Assembly: GCF_029784155.1 (NCBI RefSeq)
Contig: NC_073693.1
Coordinates: 186,145,802 to 186,209,801, forward strand
Source: Uranotaenia lowii
Taxonomy: Eukaryota > Arthropoda > Insecta > Diptera > Culicidae
DNA: 64,000 nt
Direction: 5' to 3'
Positions 46,534 through 58,066 of the stretch are shown here, piece by piece. The notes under the pieces were generated by a model that did not search any database, was not told the DNA's origin, and worked only from the letters and a program-made list of their open reading frames with translations. The position numbers and the translations under genes are program-made. Positions within the stretch are counted from its first letter, which is position 1, and each line of letters starts with the position of its first letter.

Positions 46534-47405
46534 CTGTGCACCGAACCGAGGATTGGCGTGGAATCCTTCAACAATGGAGCAACTGAACGACCTTGACCTG
46601 GCTGATGATATTGTATTGCTCGCCCAAACGCACCCGGACATGCAGAGCAAACTCGACGACCTCACCGAAAGTTCCAAGGCAGCAGGTCTCAAAGTCAATG
46701 TCGGAAAGACTAAGTCGATGGAGATCAACACAGGAAATCCCTCCAGTTTCATGGTAGCTGGGCAACAAGTTGAGAAAGTGGAGTGCTTCCAGTATCTTGA
46801 TAACCAGATTACGCCTGATGGTGGTACCAAGAAGGACATCGAAACCCGGATCAGAAAGGCCCGTTTCGCATTTGCGAGTCTCCGAAACATCTGGCGGTCA
46901 CGCCAGATCTCTCTACGAACGAAAATCCGAATCTTCAACTCAAACGTCAAATCCGTATTGCTGTACGGGTGTGAAACTTGGTGCACATATGCAGTAACGA
47001 CGCGAAAACTGCAAGTATTTGTAAACCGCTGCCTGCGGAATATCATCCGCGCTTGGTGGCCTGGCAACTGGATCTCGAATGAGGAACTACATCGCCGGTG
47101 TCATCAAAGGCCGCTAGAAATCGAGATTCGGGAACGTAAGTGGAGATGGATTGGGCACACGCTACGGAAAGATGAAAACGAGATTTGCAGAGAGGCTCTA
47201 GATTGGAATCCAGAAGGTCATCGAAGAAGAGGCAGACCCAGAAACTCGTGGCGGCGAAGCCTAGCCGCTGAAATCCGAACTGTCGACGAGAATCTTGACT
47301 GGGACCAGGTGAAGACGCTGGCTCCGGATCGTCAACAGTGGAGGTCTTTTACCACGGCCCTATGCACCGGAGGATCGGCGCGGGATCATTAAGTAAGTAA
47401 CTACT

Positions 47406-48187
47406 ATTTGAGTCACCACACCCTTTGGAAAATGGAGATATGGCTTATTGAAGTTAGTCGGTTAATTTAGAAGGTAGCAAAATAATAACAATTGTTCTGT
47501 ACATTGTCCTTTAAAAAAGAAAAGCGATTTTAAATCTAATTTCCCGTTTTTAACCCAAGATTCAACCCAAGATTGGTTACAAACGGAAGTAATATTTATA
47601 AAAAAATGTAAATGAACCAATCCCGCAGTTTTTTTGAATAATTCATCAGAAGTCCAATTTCTAATTTTGAAGCATAAAATTTCAAATTCAATATATGTGA
47701 AGAAAAAATCCAAGTTCTGAATTTGGTATCATAATCAGAGTCTTAATTTTTAATTGTTAGCCCTACACTTACTCAAAGTATAAAACACGAAACTTTAATT
47801 AAAATCTTCAATAAAAGCTTGGATTTCAAATTATTTGTTCAAAATTTAAATAAAGAAGGTAAATTTGCGAGTACTTTAGGAGCGTTACAAAATCAAAGAT
47901 CAAAATTATCAAAAAAAAAAAGATTGAAATGGTAAACTGTAGAAAATGGAGGTCAGTCCACAGTTCACAATAATGACATGAAGTAATCAGAATTTAATTT
48001 AAAAATTGTCTTTATAAAATCACTTAAGTTCTAATTAGTTTGTGTGTTATTAATCAATAGAAATCAATAGATTTTTTAAAAAATTTGTTCACATAATGTC
48101 TTGTTTAGAGGTATTTCTTATAATTTCAGATACTATGAGGTAGAAGAACTGTTAAAAATTTAGTTAATCGAAAACAATCTTATGACG
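47406..48187. other. AT-rich spacer between the RTE-like and BEL elements
   Basis: Only short frames, no paired ends. It ends at the AGTAG target duplication of the BEL element. Confidence 0.5.
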
Positions 48188-48192
48188 AGTAG

Positions 48193-48864
48193 TGTTGGAG
48201 TCTATTTGTGTCACTCCACCCTGACTACTAAGCCACCAAATGGTTTTAAGAAATTTCCACCAAGGTAGCAGACTGTTCGTATTCGGTTAGCGATGGCACT
48301 GATTGGAGCCGTCAGGTTCCACCGTATAATGGCCAATGGGAGCATGCAGTGGGAGCAATATTTCTCGCCGTAATAGTGGATGCAAGGAGAGTATCATCTT
48401 GGTCATCGTCAGTGATGATTACTTATTGGAGCCAGAGCCATCAATGATGCTGTAGGCTCTCAAGGCTCTTGGAACGGGAGCACGTGAGAATACGGGAGCT
48501 ATCGTCGATGGGAGTTGAGTAGTCAAATGGGGGAAGCTAGTGTAGGCTTAGATTTTCAAGGCAGTTCTCGTTCGAATGCGCAGCGTTTCAAATCGTTTGT
48601 AACTAGGCTAGGCTATACTTGTACCAAAAGGATGATAAGTTGAATACAAGAGTTTCATTTCATTAAAATATGTGTTATTTCCAACTAAGTACAAGTGCCT
48701 TTTAATCATCTGAAAACAACTGTGGAAAAATCTAAAAGGACTGTAACCTACCGCCGAAGAATTTAGAGCCCAAGTTTTCCTCATAATCCATGTGTTGGGA
48801 CCGTGAACTGTTATTCAAGGCTATCGAAGGAGGAACAGAGGATTTTCCAGGCCACGTCTCAACA
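48193..48864 (+). repeat. 5' LTR of the BEL element
   Basis: It begins TGTTGGAGTCTATTTGTGTC and ends CCACGTCTCAACA. Next, TTTGGTCCTTCGAACCGG starts with the TGG expected of a primer-binding site, although its match to a tRNA 3' end is not obvious. Confidence 0.95.
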
Positions 48865-49861
48865 TTTGGTCCTTCGAACCGGATGTGAGGAACCACGGAA
48901 AAGTACTTTGCTGGGCCAATCTCACACTGAAAGGGACTTTGGGCTGAGATTTTTCGCCATTACGCTTGGAGTTTGGAGGGAAGGCAGCCATTGCATGTCG
49001 GCGTCCAAATTAGCGATAATTTGCATGATCGATTTGTTGAACGAAGCTGAGGGTCGAAATACTGGATAGGCACTGAATTACTTTTGTCAGGTAAAATATA
49101 AGACACAAATTACCAGTATATGTTCAGCCACAGTTCGGGATCCCGCTAACACAAATTTCTTCTACGCGCACTTGGTTCAAAACAATTCGAGGTACGATTT
49201 TCTGGATAACACTGGAACGGATCTTTTCTGGGTTCTGATCGAATGAGGACTACCTTAACGCAACTTGGAGGAACGTAGAGGACTAACTTGGCAGAACTAG
49301 ATACTGTCAGGCCGGCCGCCTGTTTTTCCAGGTAAATATAAGCAACAGATTCACAGTATATGTTCAGCCAATAGTCAGCAACATCCTAACACCCCTTTGG
49401 GTCACCAACTAATCTCTCATCGAGCTCGGTTAACGCATCAAACGCAAGGCATCCAAGGAAATCAACAAGTCGGTTCTGCGATCCCGACCAGATAGCATCG
49501 GTACAATACGGAAAAAGGATTATCTCCCAACCACAAAGGTCGACCACATCGGAAGAAGAGGCAGCGCAGGAAAAGGTTTCTCAGGTAAATAACCTTAGAA
49601 TAGTGTATGTTCTACCGTCGCTTGGGCACAGTTAATACACCCCTTTTAAATAAAAATTTGTATCCTCTTCGAACTACTTCCTGCGCATTTCCTGAGATTC
49701 AATCGTTCGTTGGGTCGATTATCTTTTTGCGACATTTCACTTCGAGGCGTTCTGCTTTACCCTGGCATTCGAACGTTGGATTTTCACGACTACAATTTAT
49801 TGCGGATTACGACAACACGAGGCGCACTGTATTTTGTTGAGCATTACGGTTACGCAACGCC
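48865..49861 (+). promoter_or_regulatory. BEL leader with three related segments carrying donor-like CAGGTAAA
   Basis: CAGGTAAAATATAAGACACA (49089), CAGGTAAATATAAGCAACAG (49330) and CAGGTAAATAACC (49583) are spaced about 241 and 253 bp. The first two are followed by AGTATATGTTCAGCCA and then CTAACAC; the third keeps GTATGTTCTACC and ACACCCC. Each start is a good splice-donor consensus. So the leader is a three-fold diverged tandem repeat. No coding sequence is credited in it. Confidence 0.6.
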
Positions 49862-52239
49862 ATGCCGGGTCCAAGGAACACAAAGAAGGAAGACCCATCA
49901 CTGAGGCATCTGACGGTGAAATGGTCCAACATCCAGGCATCCCTACGTGATATTTTCCAATTTGTGGAGGAGTTTACGGAAGATACCATGACGGAACATA
50001 TCGAGGTGCGGCTGACGAGGTTGGACGAGCTGTGGGAATGTTTCGAAAATGTGATGACAGATATTCAATCACATGAGGATCATGTTGAGGAAGATAATCC
50101 AAATATTGAGCAGAACAGGCGAGAATTCAGTAGTCGTTATTATCAGGCAAAGGCTTTCATGTTAAGCAAGATTAAGAATCGTACGGAACAGCATAGCTCA
50201 GAACAGTCTTCCAGGGGTTTAGATGCGACAATTCTAGAAACACATGACCATATTAGGCTACCGCAAATCAAGTTACCTACCTTCTCAGGTGACATTGACG
50301 AGTGGCTCGGGTTTAGAGATTTGTTTATTTCCTTAATTCATGAAAAGTTAGAACTCCCAGAAATTGGAAAATTTTACTACCTAAAAGGTTGCTTGCAAGG
50401 AGAAGCCAGGGCATTACTAGATCCCATACAGGTATCGAGGGCTAACTATCAGGTGGCATGGGATACACTCGTCAAACGATACAGTAACAGTAAGCTCTTG
50501 AAAAGAAGACAGATCAACTCCCTGTTAGGTCTTCCCACGATGCACAAGGAATCGTTATCGGAGCTTCAGTCACTTTTGGATGGATTCGAGAGAATTATTC
50601 ACACTCTCGACCAGGTTGTTCAAGTAGCCGATTATAAAAACTTGTTGTTGGTTAATTTTTTAACTGCGCGTTTGGATCCTGTTACTCGAAGGTCTTGGGA
50701 AGAGCATTCGTCAACTGAGGAGCAAGATACGGTAGAAGACTTAACTGGTTTCCTCCATCGACGGATTAGGATACTGGAATCACTCCCACCGAAAGCTATA
50801 GAATCGAGAGGAGCTAACCAAAATCTAGCAAATCGACCGAGGCCCCCTGTTATAAGAACTAGCTTCGCTTCAGCACAATCAACTGGATCCCAATGTGTTT
50901 TATGCGAAAGGGACCATTTTTTGCATCAATGCTCTGATTTTCGCCTTCTTCCAGTAAACGAACGGGATGGAGTTATAAAGGAACATGCATTGTGCCGAAA
51001 TTGCTTGAGAAGCGGCCACCATGCTAAAGAATGCCAATCGAGATTCTCATGCCGAGTTTGTAAAGGTCGACACCACACTCTCGTTTGCTTCAAGGCTAAC
51101 AGGCAGGGTGGATTCCCAGAGGATTCTCAGGTTAGGAGCAGCAACCCAACTTCAGCAACAGAGGAGCTTGAAGAGTTAAATCATTCTACCCAGGTTGTCA
51201 ACACGGCGACTACAAGCAGCAACACGGTTGCAAATTGCAACGCTTATAATTCGTCGCGCATTTTACTGGCTACGGCGGTAGTTATAATTGAGGATGATTT
51301 TGGATGTCAGGTTCCGGCCCGAGCGCTCCTAGACTCGGGATCGGAAAGTAACTTCATTACAGAAGCGTTGAGTCAAAGAGTTAACTTGACACGTGAAAGG
51401 GTTCAAATTTCCGTATCTGGGATTGGTCAAGCGTCTTTGAAAGTAAAACAAAGAGTACACGCGATTATAAGATCTAAAAACTCTAGCTTCTCCAAGCCTA
51501 TGAGTTTTCTCGTACTCCCAAGGGTTACATCAAACCTACCAACAACAACGATCAATACAAAGGGATGGAAAATACCAGACGGATTTAAATTGGCTGATCC
51601 ATCATTTTTCGAGTCTAGATCGATCGACATCGTACTTGGAATCGAGACATTTTTCGATTATTTTGAGACTGGCCGAAGAATTTCACTTGGTGATGGAATG
51701 CCTGCACTTACGGAGTCTGTATTCGGATGGATTGTTAGCGGAGGGCTCTCTAATCCGAGCCAATTACTTAAAATAAACTGCAACGTTTCTATGGAAGATA
51801 ATTTGGAGGAAATTCTCACACAATTCTGGGTTGCTGAAGAAGTTGGCACCACTAGGCAATATTCACCTGAGGAACAACGTTGTGAAGATATGTTTCGGGA
51901 ATCCATAAGGCGCAATGTGGAAGGGCGTTATGTGGTATCTCTTCCAAAGGTTAACAACATATGGGACCGATTAGGTGGGTCAAGGGATATAGCATTGAGG
52001 CGATTACATTCTACCGAGAGACGATTAGCAAAGGATAAAGAACTTCGAAAACAGTATTTTTCATTCATGAACGAATATGAGATGTTGGGGCACATGCAGC
52101 AAATTGTTCCTGGGAATGTTGAATCAGTGCAGCGATGCTACTTACCCCACCATCCCGTTATAAAGGAGGACAGCACAACTACACGAGTAAGAGTGGTTTT
52201 CGATGCTTCGTGCAAAACATCATCAGGATGTTCCCTTAA
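49862..52239 (+). pseudogene. BEL gag-protease and start of RT, cut by a MITE
   Basis: The frame opens at ATG 49862 and continues without a stop to the MITE. A gag region with LPQIKLPTFSGDIDEWLGF (DUF1759 type) is at about 50260-50620. Three Cys/His knuckle-like motifs are at about 50895-51085 (CVLCERDHFLHQC, CRNCLRSGHHAKEC, CRVCKGRHHTLVC). The retroviral-type aspartic protease has its active-site LLDSGSESNFI near 51327. The RT start, TRVRVVFDASCKTSSGCSLN, ends at 52240. This is the Gag-Pol fusion arrangement of BEL/Pao. The reading frame beyond 52240 belongs to the MITE. Confidence 0.92.
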
Positions 52240-52456
52240 CACGTTCGTCGCCACGCTCATTTTGGTAGTTTTGCTAGCCGGGCCCAATTAAATTTTCAGA
52301 GAGAGAAAGCAAAGAGGGAGAACTCCCATATTTGAAACGTGTGGCGAAGCTGAGCGGTAAACTCAAGTAAGAGAGCGTCACCTGCTTTTTGATGTGACGG
52401 GGCCCCCCAGGAAATACACCCGTCTGCCGAATATGGGTGACGTGGCGACGAACGTG
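52240..52456. mobile_element. 217-bp piggyBac-type MITE in the BEL reverse transcriptase
   Basis: The ends are CACGTTCGTCGCCACG and its complement CGTGGCGACGAACGTG. TTAA lies at both borders (52236-52239, 52457-52460). A TTAA duplication with such short ends is the piggyBac pattern. The interior is GC-richer (ACGGGGCCCCCCAGG) and non-coding. Insert plus duplicated TTAA is 221 bp, which is not a multiple of three, so it shifts frame; the frames on either side agree once it is discounted. Confidence 0.92.
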
Positions 52457-55399
52457 TTAACGATCTGCTGCTTACTGGTCCCGTCATTCAGGATGATTTA
52501 AGAACAATCATACTCCGATCCCGAACAAAACAAATCTTAGTAGTGGCGGACATAGAGAAAATGTTTCTACAGGTTCTGGTAAACTCCAATGATAAGCAGT
52601 TGCAAACTATTTTGTGGCGTGCATGTCCCTTAGATGACATCAAAACTTATGAGTTGAATACAATCACGTACGGGACGAAAGCTGCGCCGTTCCTTGCTAC
52701 AAGGGTTTTAAAACAGCTGGCATTAGACGAAAAACATCGATTTCCGTTGGCGGCGAAAGCATTTTTGGAGGATACATACATGGATGACGTTATTACGGGG
52801 GTGGATGATGCTGAGGCAGCACTTGAGCTGAGGATTCAGCTTGAAAAGGCCGCCAACTGTGGAGGATTTCGCCTTCGAAAGTTCGCTTCGAACTCTAAAC
52901 AAATTTTGGAGGGAGTTTCTGAGGATAATCTGGCAATTTTGGATTCATCGATCGATCTCGACGTAGATCCTTCCGTGAAAACTCTTGGATTATCTTGGCT
53001 ACCTAACTCAGACGTCCTCATGTTTCGGTTCAATGTACCTGTGCTACCTGAAACAGAAACTTTTACAAAACGGCAGATTTTATCGGTTATTGCAACACTT
53101 TTCGACCCATTAGGTTTACTTGGTGCGGCAATTACAAGGGCGAAGATATTGATGCAGCAACTTTGGACTCTTCAAGATGAATGCGGAAATAGATTAGGCT
53201 GGGACCAACCTGTACCTTCTACGGTGGGTGAGATATGGAGGAATTACTACTCTCAATTATCTGTTTTTAATCAGATTCAGATCAACCGCTTCGTTATTTT
53301 ACCTAATGCAGTCGCTGTTGAATTTCATTGTTTCTCGGACGCGTCAGAGCGAGCGTTCGGGGGTTGCATTTACGTTCGGAGTGTCGATGCCCAAGGAACG
53401 GTTAAGATCCATTTGTTGTCGTCTAAATCCAAGGTAGCACCGTTGAAATGCCAGAGTATTCCGCGTTTAGAGCTATGTGGAGCTCTACTGGTTGCTGAAC
53501 TCGAAGAAAGGGTGAGAAATGCGGTGAAAATCCAAGCAGGTACTATTTTTTGGACTGACTCGACCTGCGTTTTGCGTTGGATTCAAGCTCCACCATTAAC
53601 GTGGACTACCTATGTTGCAAACAGAGTAGCGAAAATTCAAGCTCTTACTAATGGATGTGAATGGCGGCATGTCTCTGGCATGGACAACCCCGCAGATTTA
53701 ATTTCAAGAGGAATATCACCTACAAGCATTGTGGATAATAATTTCTGGTGGAACGGACCAGCATGGTTGACGGAACCGAGGAACGAGTGGCCAACTTCAT
53801 CAAATGATATTCCAGCCGATGTTGGAAACGACGAGCTACGACGTACAGCGGTTGCTGCAACGACATCAAGCTACACCGATTTCAATGAGTGGTTTATGAG
53901 TAAATTCTCAAGTTATTTTGAAATGATCCGGAAAACTGCATATTTTCTACGTTTTATGAAACTCATTCAAAAGAAATTGGAAGGTAAACCTAATGCATTT
54001 CTGTCCACCGCTGAAATTGAAGAAGCTGAAAGAGTGTTAATTCGTCGAGTTCAACAGGAAACATTTTCGGCGGAAATTACTGCACTAAAGAAAAATCACG
54101 ATGTCTCCTCAAAATCTCCTTTGAAATGGTTTCGTCCGTTTTTAGGCGAAGATGATTTGATTCGTTTAGGTGGTCGTTTAAAGAATTCTTCTGAAACAAC
54201 AGGCTTCAAACATCCGGTGGTTCTTCCAGCTCGACATACCATCACCCGATTAATCTTTGAACACTACCATCTACGTCTGATGCACGCAGGACCTCAACTA
54301 TTACTCGCTGCGGTTCGCCAAAAATTCTGGCCTCTGGGTGGCAGGAGCGTCGCTAAGCAAATCGTGCAAGTGCATCAGGTGTTTTCGATCGAAGCCAACA
54401 CCAATCCAACAACTAATGGGAGACTTACCATCTGTTCGCGTTACGGAATCTCGACCATTTGCGAATACCGGGGTGGACTATTTTGGGCCAATGTACATAA
54501 GACCAGCTCCTCGTCGGCCAGCAGTGAAAGCCTATGTGGCTATCTTTATATGCATGTGTACGAAAGCTGTACACATGGAACTAGTGATGGATTTGTCGAC
54601 TGACTGTTTCATTAAGGCTTTACAACGGTTTATTTCTCGGCGCGGATTTGTTTCACAACTGTTTTCTGATAATGGGACCAATTTCGTGGGCGCGAGAAAC
54701 AAATTCATAGAATTGCAGCGTTTGTTAAAGGATAAGCTCCATCATGAAAGGATTTCTAAGGAATGTACGAAGCAAATGATTCAGTGGAACTTTAGCCCAC
54801 CTGCCTCCCCTCATTTCGGTGGTCTTTGGGAGGCTGCAGTTCGTTCGGCAAAGAAACATTTGCTAAAAGTGGTTGGTGAAACTCCACTTTCACCGGAAGA
54901 TTTGTCTACCCTCATAGTGCAGGCTGAAGCATGTCTAAACTCACGTCCCATCATGCCGTTGAAAGACGATCCAACTGATTTGGAACCACTTACTCCGGCC
55001 CACTTTCTCATAGGTTCAAGTTTGCAAGACTTACCCGAAGACGACATGATGGTTTATCCCGATAACCGTCTCAATCAACTTCAGCTAATAAATAAGAAGA
55101 AACAGTTATTCTGGAAGCGATGGCATAACGAATATCTCAGTCAGCTGCAAGGACGCAGCAAACGTTGGAAATCCGCAATTAAAATCGAAGTTGGACGTTT
55201 AGTTGTTGTTCGTGATGAGCGCACTGCACCGTGCAATTGGAGAATGGCCAGGATTGAAGAGGTATGTCCCGGGTCCGACGGCACTGTACGAGTTGTGAAA
55301 TTGAAAACTGCATCTGGATCAATCACACGAGAGGCCGAGAAAATCTGCGTTTTACCAATTTACGACGAAAACGAATCCCAACAATCCCAAAATTCCTAA
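52457..55399 (+). pseudogene. BEL pol: RT, RNase H, integrase, with one frameshift
   Basis: After the MITE the RT continues (ADIEKMFLQVLV, catalytic TYMDDVITG near 52778, then FRLRKFASNS). RNase H follows (FSDASERAFGGCIY near 53335, FWTDSTCVLRWIQ, HVSGMDNPADLISRG). The integrase zinc region (EHYHLRLMHAGPQLLLAAVR, near 54260) leads to a frameshift at about 54360. From there the frame that stops at 55399 continues with CIRCFRSKP, VDYFGPMYI, FSDNGTNFVGA and HFGGLWEAAVRSAK, which hold the D, D and E catalytic positions. It ends with a DUF5641-like tail (WKRWHNEYLSQLQGR). The frameshift and the MITE are the only two lesions I see. Confidence 0.92.
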
Positions 55400-55472
55400 A
55401 ATTCCAAATTGCATATCAAGGAGGATACTTCTTTCTTATCAGAAATTTAAGAAATTTCAGGGTGGGTGAGAA

Positions 55473-56144
55473 TGTTGGAGTCTATTTGTGTCACTCCACC
55501 CTGACTACTAAGCCACCAAATGGTTTTGAGAAATTTCCACCAAGGTAGCAGACTGTTCGTATTCGGTTAGCGATGGCACTGATTGGAGCCGTCAGGTTCC
55601 ACCGTATAATGGCCAATGGGAGCATGCAGTGGGAGCAATATTTCTCGCCGTAATAGTGGATGCAAGGAGAGTATCATCTTGGTCATCGTCAGTGATGATT
55701 ACTTATTGGAGCCAGAGCCATCAATGATGCTGTAGGCTCTCAAGGCTCTTGGAACGGGAGCACGTGAGAATACGGGAGCTATCGTCGATGGGAGTTGAGT
55801 AGTCAAATGGGGGAAGCTAGTGTAGGCTTAGATTTTCAAGGCAGTTCTCGTTCGAATGCGCAGCGTTTCAAATCGTTTGTAACTAGGCTAGGCTATACTT
55901 GTACCAAAAGGATGATAAGTTGAATACAAGAGTTTCATTTCATTAAAATATGTGTTATTTCCAACTAAGTACAAGTGCCTTTTAATCATCTGAAAAGAAG
56001 TGTGGAAAAATCTAAAAGGACTGTAACCTACCGCCGAAGAATTTAGAGCCCAAGTTTTCCTCATAATCCATGTGTTGGGACCGTGAACTGTTATTCAAGG
56101 CTATCGAAGGAGGAACAGAGGATTTTCCAGGCCACGTCTCAACA
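55473..56144 (+). repeat. 3' LTR of the BEL element
   Basis: Same length and ends as the 5' LTR. The differences seen are TTTTGAG for TTTTAAG and GAAAAGAAGTG for GAAAACAACTG. It is preceded by the purine-rich GGTGGGTGAGAA. Confidence 0.95.
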
Positions 56145-56149
56145 AGTAG

Positions 56150-58066
56150 GGATAGTTTTTCTTAATCTAGATCTTGGCTAGGGTAGTGATGGTTTCCAAT
56201 ATTGAAAAAAGAAGTGCAATTATCATATGTTCCATTAAAATTATGTATTTAATTAAAATAATGATTCTTATTTAAATAATGCAAATAAATCAAGACTTAT
56301 TGAACGACTAAGATCTTTCCAATTATAAGCTGTGGAAATAGCTTCTGGGAACAAATCTTTGTTCAGCTTAACCATCAAAATGTTGCTCAAACTATTTTCT
56401 CCAAGATTTTTTCGACGGTTTGTTAACGAAATTCTTTCGCATGGTTTATCATCACTTGAATTTCACATCGCGTGCGGTACTTTTTTTCTCGACTGAGAGT
56501 GTGCTAAATGCTAAAAGTTTTCCTGGAAGTGCTGATTATTGATAGATGAAACTAACTATGAGGAAAAATGTGAATGTAGTGTTATGTTGTAAAATTGTCA
56601 GAGTGTTTCCTAGAAGTGCCCAAATCGTGGTGATAAATAACATAAAGATTTTAGCGGAGATTCATCAGATAAAACGGGCTACGCAACGTTCTGCGAAGAG
56701 CCGGGCTTCGCCCCCGTGCTTTATGGTATACGCATCTGGGAGGGTGGAGTGTGCGCGAGAAGAAAAACACGGCCTACTATGCTGCGCTGAAGTTTGGAAT
56801 GCATAGAGTTATCTAGTGAAGTTTTGTTCTTTACCTTCAATTGCTGAAAATGATCAAAATAACTAGCTGCGTGGTTTTTTTCTTTTTTTGTTTTTTTTTT
56901 TCTCAACGTTGCTTCCGGTCCCTTGTTAATTGAAGATTACTCGAAACATAGAAACATTAATTGCCGATGTTTTTTTATGAAAGTGACGAAAAAGTAGTGC
57001 CAACATATTTGATTAAAGTGTGCATCAATGAAGAGGAATCTTTTTCGATGAACAATACGAGATCAAATGAATGAATTCGTGAAAAGTTAGCTATTCTGAT
57101 ACAAATAGTTGAAGGCTTATTCGGTTGAGAAGAAGGCCTCAAAATTTAGGGTGGGATTGGCATTTCACTGAAAAATTAGAGGTAGAAAGTGGTAAAATTT
57201 AAGGTATACATATGTGACGATGGCCACTATGTTGGCGGAAAATTTAGATTAAAATGTGTTTGGCCTTATTGTGTATGTTGCTAAATTCAATTCTTGGGAA
57301 CGTGTTTTAACCCTTAATTGAAAAAGCGTCAGATTTTTGCTATGTGAGAGAGAATGCTGGCCAAAATACGAAAACATAGTTTGTGAGGGAGAGGATCATC
57401 TCCGTGCAGGAAAATGAAGTGGTTCAGGTGACATATTGAAAGCTGGCTGATCAAAAAAAAGCATTTTTCATTTATGAATAGTTTTAGTCGGCTGAAAATG
57501 TGAAAGGCAAAGTAACGTCATTATGACTCTGGGGTCCTTAGAGAAAAGTTTTGTTTTATCAATTTTGTTTGACGCCGTTTTGCTTCAAGGAAGAGGGAGG
57601 GGAGTTCTAGTTGACGACCGAGGAGAATGTGGTGCTAGATTCTTCGTTAAAAAATACCGTCTTGATTATCAAGGTGAGAAGAAGAAATGAAAAGAAGTCA
57701 CGCCGTTCGGAGCAGATTGCAAAAGGTAGGCAACATCGCCGGCAGGGATGTAAGGTTTAAGTAGTGACAAGGCCTACTTAGTTCACTGTTTATTTAGTAC
57801 AAGTGATCTTTGGATATGAACATAGTTATGCTATTGGATAAGGTCGGTTAAAGCTACAGGTAAGCTTCGAGTTTTTTGAGGTAAAATTGGTTAATAGGTA
57901 AGATTATTTTACTTTACAACTATTTCATTTATTGAATATATTATATAAGAACGTCCAATCAGTGGCCAGCTGGGCAGGTATCTACACGAATGCGGAATAC
58001 CTGTCGTAGATTCATAACACTGAAAATGTTATGAATTTTATACGGTTGCGAAACTGATTGTTCGTT
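56150..58066. other. Spacer, no gene recognised
   Basis: Mixed AT-rich sequence with a GC-richer part (56670-56810). A frame of 86 codons at 56546-56806 has no recognisable content. The stretch 57200-57760 is rich in AG and GTG words and resembles untranslated leader sequence, without a frame to go with it. Confidence 0.35.

Larger units (their letters stand above)
42415..47392 (+). pseudogene. RTE-like endonuclease-reverse transcriptase ORF (dead)
   Basis: The order is: endonuclease start RTRIGTWNVLNLAQQGKLAQ (from 42424); MITE; then MVQCYAPTDVADLQEEEQFY, a TAA at 43658, LGDFNAKIGSD, NQIDHICISRKWRRS and ASDHHMVLGEIR (the SDHH motif of AP-type endonucleases). A frame change follows near 44040-44220. 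RT blocks are SNKAPGIDCIPAEML, a TGA at 44861, GNWRGITL, QQAGFRSGRSCVDHI, a further frame change near 45100 and VRQGCILSPLLFLIVMDEIL. After the second MITE come LDLADDIVLLA (the catalytic ADD motif) and a C-terminal part with LLYGCETW and WRWIGHTLRKDENEICREAL. The IGTWN and WRWIGH...GRPRNSWRR patterns are typical of the RTE clade. Besides the two MITEs there are at least two stops and two frameshifts, so it was decaying on its own. Confidence 0.82.
42041..47405 (+). mobile_element. RTE-like non-LTR retrotransposon, interrupted by two hAT MITEs
   Basis: A GC-rich leader (42041-42410) with repeated CCAGGTCAGGGGCGGC opens the element. Endonuclease and reverse transcriptase coding follow, ending at the stop near 47392, then a short AAGTAAGTAAC tail as in RTE elements. 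Removing the MITEs at 42532-43349 and 45341-46533 leaves about 3.35 kb, the usual size of RTE elements. The sharp rise in GC content against the flanks supports the boundaries. I could not define a target duplication. Confidence 0.8.
48193..56144 (+). mobile_element. Complete BEL/Pao LTR retrotransposon
   Basis: It spans two 672-bp LTRs (48193-48864 and 55473-56144) that start TGTTGGAG and end CTCAACA. It is flanked by an exact 5-bp duplication AGTAG (48188-48192, 56145-56149). By eye the LTRs differ at only three positions, so the insertion is recent. The internal order is leader, gag, protease, RT, RNase H, integrase, then a purine-rich GGTGGGTGAGAA before the 3' LTR. There is no envelope-like frame. 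Total 7,952 bp, of which 221 bp come from a nested MITE and its target duplication. Confidence 0.95.

Noticed and set aside
43893..47067. Long minus-strand frames within the RTE element
   Set aside because: They are antisense shadows of the endonuclease/RT coding sequence, which has clear motifs on the plus strand.
48803..49069. 88-codon frame overlapping the 5' LTR and leader
   Set aside because: It crosses the LTR boundary and has no similarity to gag; the real gag start is 49862.
55264..55548. Envelope-like third ORF after integrase in the BEL element
   Set aside because: The 94-codon frame overlaps the integrase end and the LTR and has no signal peptide or transmembrane pattern.
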